A DNA stretch of 64,000 nucleotides from Pseudobacter ginsenosidimutans (lineage in GTDB: Bacteria; Bacteroidota; Bacteroidia; Chitinophagales; Chitinophagaceae): contig NZ_CP042431.1 of assembly GCF_007970185.1 (NCBI RefSeq), positions 1,240,001-1,304,000 of the forward strand. The letters are read 5' to 3'. Below, piece after piece: positions 59,102 through 64,000 of the stretch. Both the position numbers and the translations under genes were made by a program. Numbering within the stretch: position 1 is the first letter of the stretch; the number at the start of each line of letters is the position of its first letter. The notes beneath the pieces are model-generated. The model did not search any database. It worked only from the letters and a program-made list of their open reading frames with translations, and was not told the origin of the DNA.

Positions 59102-60322
59102 CTATGTTCTGTTGAAGAATTCCCTGATAAATTTCTCCCACCTGCAATCCCTCCGGAATTGACGCAACCTGCCATCTGCCGAAAAATAAATTTCGCGGAT
59201 CGCCATCTGGTCAGCCGTGGTGGAAAAGGCAGGAAAGAAAACAGAAAGGAATAACGGACTGCTTGTTGAACGTACACTTTTTCGCATAGCAGGAGCATAG
59301 AGATCAGGCGGGCCAGGGGGCTTATGCAGTGAACCCAAACATCGTTGGCGGATATCTCCGAAGCGTTGATGGATTTCCTGCAGAGGCTGCACCGGGCCCG
59401 CTTCTTTTAGCAGTTGTTCTATGAAGAAAGTCAGGTCGATGAAACCAAAAGATCTCGACGGCGTTAGCTCTGTACAGCTTCTTCTTGCGCGGATCACAGC
59501 CTGCAACAACTTTCCGCCGTCCTCCAGGCAGCCCATCAGGAAATCAGTGAGCTCATTCACACATTCCACCAATGCTTCATATTCACTCAGGTAATTGGCA
59601 GATATGCTCACCAACCTGGGATTCTGTTCATCAGCATATCGCGGCAATTCAGTACTCCTGAATGGCTCTTCTTCGTATTTCAGCAAAAAATTCTGCGTTA
59701 CATTTTCGGCTATTTGTTGTAGTGAGAGACCGGGGTTCGATTCCATCAGTGAGAACAATTTCGCATAATGCACACCGTACCATGTCATCGTTGTTTGTGG
59801 TGCGATGTAAAGGTCTACCTCATTTTTGAGACAGTATCCTGTTTCCAGCATTTGTGTATAGCAACTAACGGCCAGCAATACCTCCACTTTTCCGATACTC
59901 TGCCGGATCATATCTGCCAGTTGCTCCGCACTCAACATACGGATGCTGCCATCGCCGTGTTTTTCCGCAAAGAAACCCAGACCTGCCCCATGTCCGTTCA
60001 GGATCAGTAAATGCCGGCGCCCAGGATGATGGTGCAGGTCAGGCCCGATATAAAGACGGAAGAACTGAATGAAAGTCTGTGGGTCATTCAATTGCGCAGG
60101 ATAACTGGCTACCTGTTCAAGCCGCTGAAAGTTATTGTGAAATATCAATTCCTTCACCTGAATCGTTCCTTCATGCAGTAAATAATAAAAAATGACATAC
60201 CTTAAACTCCCGGTCAGCTCTTGCTGCAGGATGGATTGTTCCAATTCATCGTACACATGATCATGTACCCCGTCATGAATAACTATTATCGTAACAGTCC
60301 AGGTGCAATTATTATCGGCCAT
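59102..60322 (-). CDS. Clostripain-like (C11) cysteine peptidase
   Basis: 406 residues from ATG at 60322 (MADNNCTWTV). The frame is open a further 55 codons upstream inside the opposing kinase gene, which I reject. Caspase-like clan CD: H111 in LILNGHGAGLG and C154 in AVSCYTQMLE make the catalytic pair, as in clostripain. The C-terminal part is rich in Leu/Phe/Ser with no signal. Substrate preference after Arg is known for clostripain; here it is untested. The 5' end overlaps the divergent kinase by 20 bp, so one start may be wrong. Confidence 0.75.
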   Translation of the reverse strand: MADNNCTWTVTIIVIHDGVHDHVYDELEQSILQQELTGSLRYVIFYYLLHEGTIQVKELIFHNNFQRLEQVASYPAQLNDPQTFIQFFRLYIGPDLHHHPGRRHLLILNGHGAGLGFFAEKHGDGSIRMLSAEQLADMIRQSIGKVEVLLAVSCYTQMLETGYCLKNEVDLYIAPQTTMTWYGVHYAKLFSLMESNPGLSLQQIAENVTQNFLLKYEEEPFRSTELPRYADEQNPRLVSISANYLSEYEALVECVNELTDFLMGCLEDGGKLLQAVIRARRSCTELTPSRSFGFIDLTFFIEQLLKEAGPVQPLQEIHQRFGDIRQRCLGSLHKPPGPPDLYAPAMRKSVRSTSSPLFLSVFFPAFSTTADQMAIREIYFSADGRLRQFRRDCRWEKFIREFFNRT

Positions 60323-63300
60323 ATACCATCTGATTACTGCTGTCAGAAAGAGAGATAAAACCTTACTCCTTTTGCTGCTCATTGCCTGCCAGGCGGCAGG
60401 ACAGGAAACTGCTTTTGTTCCCCTTACCAGGCTCTCGGTAGACAATGGTCTCTCGAATTCCAATATACGAAAAATAGTACAGGACAAATATGGCTTCCTC
60501 TGGATCTCGACTCAGGACGGCCTCAACCGCTTTGAAGGAAAACAGATGGAAGTACTCAGCGCCGGCAATAAACATTTGCAAAGAAGTTTGCCGGGACAGG
60601 ACATCTATGATATTGCACTGGATCAATCCGGCGATTATCTCTGGGCGCTCGTTCCCTATGCCGGCCTCTCCAAAATTGATATCCGCACAGTAAGAATAGT
60701 AAAGAACTATCTCAATACTCACGGCACCAGGCAACCGAATTATTGGTATAAATGCCTGGCGCAGCATCAGAACAAACTCTTTATCGGCACCAATGAAGGC
60801 CTGATCATCGGATTCGATAAGAACAAAGAAGAGGAATTGTTCCGCCTTCAAACCAAAGACCTCTTTGGAATAGATTACCAGGTGGATAAACTGGCCTGTA
60901 CATCTGATGGCCGCTTATATATCTTCCTCTCCGGCAAAGGCATCCTGGTGTATGATCCGGAAAAGAAACGCCTGATAGAGCATATCAGTCCCAAAGATCT
61001 TTACCTTGACGGCTATGCATTTCAGTTCACCGATGTAACCGAGAACGCCGGCGTATTCTGGATCACTACCACTATGGGGCTTCGTTGCCTGGCATCACAT
61101 AATAATCAGGTACTTTATCCACGTAAACTGCAGACCACCCCTTCGCTCTGGTTCCTAAACAAATCACTCAGCACCATTTCCGTTTACAATGGCCAGGTCC
61201 TGTACAGTGGTTGGAACGGACTATTCCAGACAGATACAGAATTGAACAATCCGGTACAGATCCAGCCCACGCGCAATTACGACAACCACGATTTTTTCGA
61301 GATGGCCAATTGCATTTTTCAACAGGGCCAGGTAGTATGGGTAGGATCGCCTTATGGACTGGCCTGGATCAAGAACAGATTCTCCCCTTTCATGGCACTC
61401 ACCAATTCTCTCAATGGTAATGGCAACCGGATCAAGCATTCCATGAGCCTGCTTCCTGTTACGGATTCCGTGATCGCAGTTTGTGCCGATGATGCATTGT
61501 ACTTTGCCAATCACCAGACCGGCACCATCAACAAGTTTGCGTTGCCGGACTTCTACCTCACCGCATTTAAAGCTCCCGGTGGACTGTTCATCGCTTCGGG
61601 AGATAATGGCTTCAAATTGTTCAATGCAGCGCAACAGCCTCTGTCGCTGGAAAAATATTTCCCTGAATTATTGCCTGTTAGTCAGGACCTTCTGGTGAGC
61701 GCCGCGGCATATACAGATTCTCTCATATTCATGGCCAGTCAGAATCAGCATGGACTGTATAAATGGAATCATCAAACCCGGACTGTTACCACCATCACAG
61801 ACAGCAGTGCAGGTCCCAGACTGGAAAGCCACGTCATCAACCGTCTGTACGTAGACAGCCGTAAAAGGCTCTGGATCCTCTGTGATAACGTGATCTCACT
61901 CTATGATATCCGCAACAACAGCATGCAGCATTTCACGCTCAGGGAACCCGGTCAGCAAAAGCCGATGAGCGTACTCATGGATATCTGTGAAGCTGACAAT
62001 TCCATCTGGCTGGCGGTTTATGGTGTTGGTATTGTGAACCTGAATCACGATATGAGTGTAAAGAATATTTACGCACTGCAACACGGCATCAATGACCTGG
62101 GACTCTATAAGATCATGAAACTCTCAGACAGTTCATTGATTGCATCAAGCAATAATGGTATAACGGTATTAAATACCCGAAATGGGAAGGCTACCAACTA
62201 TTTTGAGGAAGATGGATTGCAGTCGAGCAGTTTCGAAGAGACCAGTGGTTGCATTTCCGGTAATTATCTTTTCCTCGGCGGCTTTAATGGTTTCACCCGC
62301 ATCGATCCGAAAAAATTTCTTACCAACAGCAAGCCACCCGCACTGTATTTTGCCAATGCCAATATACGTATGCCTGAAGCCGATACGGACTCGCTCAATA
62401 TTTTTATGGAATCGCTTACAGTGCCCAGTGATGCTTCTCAGGTAACCATTGGGTTCTCTGCAGTGAATTACACGGGGCCGGAGAAAGTCCGTTATCAATA
62501 CAAGCTGTTGCCGGTGAGCAATCAATGGGAAAGCAGTGGCCACGAGCCATTCCTGAACCTGGTGGGCATTGGTCCCGGCTCATATACCTTGCTGGTACGC
62601 GCTTCCAATGAAGACGGGGTCTGGTCAGAACCGATCAGAATGACATTGCATTTCCAACCAAAATGGTTCCAGACCTGGTGGTTCACTGTGCTCTGTATTG
62701 CAGTGGCGCTGGGCATCATCCTGCTGCTGGTTCGTATGCGCCTCCACCAGTTGTCCAGGGAGGAAGCCATCAGAAGAAAATTATCCAACGATCTGCATGA
62801 CGACCTCGGCAGCACGCTCAACAGCGTGAAAGTACATGCCAACCTCGCCATGATGGATCCCGGCAATACCACTTATCTTCAACGCATCAAGGAAGGCACA
62901 CAGCAGGCTATCGTTAGCACCCGCGACCTGATCTGGGTTTTGGACGATAAGAAAGATACTGTTGATCATCTCATCAGCAGGGTAATGCAATTTGCGGAGC
63001 CGCTCTGCGATGCCCAGGGCATTACGCTCACCAGGAACATCAGCACCGATGCCTGGAGCCACAAGCTGGGAAAGGAAGAGAAAAGGAACCTTTACATGAT
63101 CCTGAAAGAATCCATTAATAACAGTGTGAAATATGCCCATTGCCGGAATATCCTGCTGGAGATACTGAAGGAAGGAAAGCGACTGCATATTTCCGTTAGT
63201 GATGATGGCTCCGGCTTCAACCAGGATACCGTTACACCAGGCAACGGCACCACCAATATTTACTCCAGGGCCAAAGATGCGGGCTACCAGGCAATGATCC

Positions 63301-63347
63301 GTACGTCGCCCGGCAAAGGCACAACAGTCCAGTTGACAGCCACCTGA
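60303..63347 (+). CDS. Hybrid propeller sensor histidine kinase (HisKA_3 type)
   Basis: 1014 residues from GTG at 60303; no ATG in the signal region. Signal peptide (about 16-33, KTLLLLLLIACQAAG). The periplasmic part is a two-component regulator propeller (repeats such as ISTQDGLNRFEG and GLIIGFD) to about 690, then a Y_Y_Y-like domain to about 785. A membrane helix (about 792-812) leads to a cytoplasmic HisKA_3 dimerisation helix with NDLHDDLGSTLNS near 829 (phospho-His) and an HATPase_c domain with N-box ESINNSVKYAH near 938 and G-box VSDDGSGF near 965. Likely senses a polysaccharide or envelope signal. The convergent response regulator is its probable partner. Confidence 0.92.
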   Translation: MQLLSAIYHLITAVRKRDKTLLLLLLIACQAAGQETAFVPLTRLSVDNGLSNSNIRKIVQDKYGFLWISTQDGLNRFEGKQMEVLSAGNKHLQRSLPGQDIYDIALDQSGDYLWALVPYAGLSKIDIRTVRIVKNYLNTHGTRQPNYWYKCLAQHQNKLFIGTNEGLIIGFDKNKEEELFRLQTKDLFGIDYQVDKLACTSDGRLYIFLSGKGILVYDPEKKRLIEHISPKDLYLDGYAFQFTDVTENAGVFWITTTMGLRCLASHNNQVLYPRKLQTTPSLWFLNKSLSTISVYNGQVLYSGWNGLFQTDTELNNPVQIQPTRNYDNHDFFEMANCIFQQGQVVWVGSPYGLAWIKNRFSPFMALTNSLNGNGNRIKHSMSLLPVTDSVIAVCADDALYFANHQTGTINKFALPDFYLTAFKAPGGLFIASGDNGFKLFNAAQQPLSLEKYFPELLPVSQDLLVSAAAYTDSLIFMASQNQHGLYKWNHQTRTVTTITDSSAGPRLESHVINRLYVDSRKRLWILCDNVISLYDIRNNSMQHFTLREPGQQKPMSVLMDICEADNSIWLAVYGVGIVNLNHDMSVKNIYALQHGINDLGLYKIMKLSDSSLIASSNNGITVLNTRNGKATNYFEEDGLQSSSFEETSGCISGNYLFLGGFNGFTRIDPKKFLTNSKPPALYFANANIRMPEADTDSLNIFMESLTVPSDASQVTIGFSAVNYTGPEKVRYQYKLLPVSNQWESSGHEPFLNLVGIGPGSYTLLVRASNEDGVWSEPIRMTLHFQPKWFQTWWFTVLCIAVALGIILLLVRMRLHQLSREEAIRRKLSNDLHDDLGSTLNSVKVHANLAMMDPGNTTYLQRIKEGTQQAIVSTRDLIWVLDDKKDTVDHLISRVMQFAEPLCDAQGITLTRNISTDAWSHKLGKEEKRNLYMILKESINNSVKYAHCRNILLEILKEGKRLHISVSDDGSGFNQDTVTPGNGTTNIYSRAKDAGYQAMIRTSPGKGTTVQLTAT

Positions 63348-63350
63348 TAT

Positions 63351-64000
63351 TTACACATGTACGATGCCATGCTTGATGGCATAGATGGCAAGTCCCACAC
63401 GCGTTTTGATCTTCAGCTTATCGAATAATGAATCCCTGTAACCATCGATGGTGCGCGGACTGAGATGCATTTTATCTGCGATCTCCTTGTAGGTCATTTC
63501 GGAACAGGAAAGTTTGAGGAATTCCATTTCCCGCTCGTTCAGATTGAGCACTTTGCGGGTAGTTCCTTCTTCATCCGAAGAGTTGATGGTATGGAGCAGT
63601 TTACCGGTGATCATTTCGGTATAGTAGAATCCTTTGGTCAGCACAGCTTCGATGGCCGATTTGAGTTCGGGTGTATCGGAGTCTTTGAGGATATAACCCC
63701 TGGCGCCATTTTTCAACATCCGGATAATGGCCGCTTCATCATCATACATACTTAAAGCCAGTACCTTGATCTCAGGAAAATGTTGTTTCATGTAAGCGGC
63801 GGTTTCATAACCGTCCATCACCGGCATATTGATATCCATGAGCACAACTTCAGGATGAGGACCGTCCTGAAGTTTCGAGATAAAATCTTTTCCGTCGTTG
63901 GCTTCGATCACTACCTGGTGGCCGATATTTTTCACGAGGGCCGCCAGTCCGTTGCGAAGGAGAACGTGATCGTCTACCAGGCCGACTGTGATATTTGTTG
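63351..64000 (-). CDS. LuxR/NarL-type response regulator (start outside window)
   Basis: About 215 residues are visible; the start codon lies just beyond 64000. The receiver domain has an early VDDH acidic pocket, the phospho-Asp in VVLMDINMP and conserved Lys. The DNA-binding helix-turn-helix ends the protein (LSPRTIDGYRDSLFDKL, NarL type). It lies convergent with, and 3 bp from, the HisKA_3 kinase and is likely its partner; HisKA_3 kinases usually pair with NarL-type regulators. Confidence 0.9.
   Translation of the reverse strand, partial: TNITVGLVDDHVLLRNGLAALVKNIGHQVVIEANDGKDFISKLQDGPHPEVVLMDINMPVMDGYETAAYMKQHFPEIKVLALSMYDDEAAIIRMLKNGARGYILKDSDTPELKSAIEAVLTKGFYYTEMITGKLLHTINSSDEEGTTRKVLNLNEREMEFLKLSCSEMTYKEIADKMHLSPRTIDGYRDSLFDKLKIKTRVGLAIYAIKHGIVHV

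Noticed and set aside
60323-60487. Upstream extension of the C11 peptidase
   Set aside because: It lies deep in the opposing kinase gene (signal peptide and first propeller repeat) and adds no family-like sequence.

Overview
This 64 kb window is chromosomal DNA of a member of the Bacteroidota, most likely family Chitinophagaceae (Chitinophaga/Niastella-like). I base this on gene content (long-form IspG, GldA, the BatB/BatC pair, outer-membrane barrels paired with ECF sigma factors, a GH3-serine hydrolase fusion, DUF4251 and DUF6814 proteins) and on repeated TAnnTTTG minus-7 promoter elements in place of sigma-70 boxes. The family-level call is inference. No rRNA, tRNA, CRISPR array, complete insertion sequence or prophage was recognised. 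Most of the window is ordinary core genome, with two small accessory patches near 14.0-15.0 kb and 45.4-48.0 kb and one decayed gene near 2.6 kb.

Layout. 0-2.4 kb: the 5' two thirds of a fused isobutyryl-CoA mutase (IcmF), minus strand. 2.4-3.05 kb: a decayed DUF3800 gene. 3.05-10.2 kb (plus): an amidohydrolase, periplasmic trehalase, a divergent class D beta-lactamase homologue, batB-batC and ispG. 10.3-14 kb: pheS (minus), an arginase-fold protein with lost metal ligands, and a PBP4-type carboxypeptidase. 14.0-15.0 kb: a two-gene nucleotidyltransferase module with a probable leaderless promoter. 15.2-19.2 kb: an ECF sigma factor with a membrane-anchored barrel partner, then convergent mutL. 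19.3-26.8 kb: GH3-serine hydrolase fusion, a 39-bp long inverted repeat, korA without korB, an HD-domain/Pycsar-effector-like membrane protein, and an SdiA-regulated-type lipoprotein. 26.8-33.5 kb: a 1213-residue phosphoesterase/kinase-like/BamA-like protein, a DUF4251 protein and a large GAF-domain sensor.

33.8-43.4 kb is mostly minus strand: nth, a small anti-sigma-like protein, then sulP-can2 and can1-gldA-eno-divIC, small membrane proteins and an MHS-type transporter divergent from acs. 45.4-48.0 kb holds two AT-rich unknown secreted proteins. 48.0-51.3 kb is a second ECF sigma/anti-sigma/barrel locus followed by an L,D-transpeptidase. 51.5-58.5 kb: kbl, a zinc-ribbon TPR protein paired with a membrane HExxH protease, ridA, an orphan hydroxyacyl-CoA dehydrogenase C-domain with tsaB, and an ArsR regulator with a persulfide dioxygenase-rhodanese. 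58.6-64 kb: a small acidic unknown protein, a clostripain-like peptidase, a hybrid propeller histidine kinase and a convergent LuxR-type response regulator cut by the window end.

Functional themes are envelope sensing (two sigma/anti-sigma/barrel loci, a propeller kinase and its response regulator), bicarbonate handling (SulP plus two beta-carbonic anhydrases), acetate use (acs with a transporter) and cell-wall turnover (PBP4, L,D-transpeptidase, GH3 fusion). The most unusual items are the HD-Pycsar-effector-like fusion without a cyclase, the three-part phosphoesterase/kinase-like/barrel protein, the zinc-ribbon/HExxH membrane pair, the nucleotidyltransferase module, and several long hairpins in leader regions.
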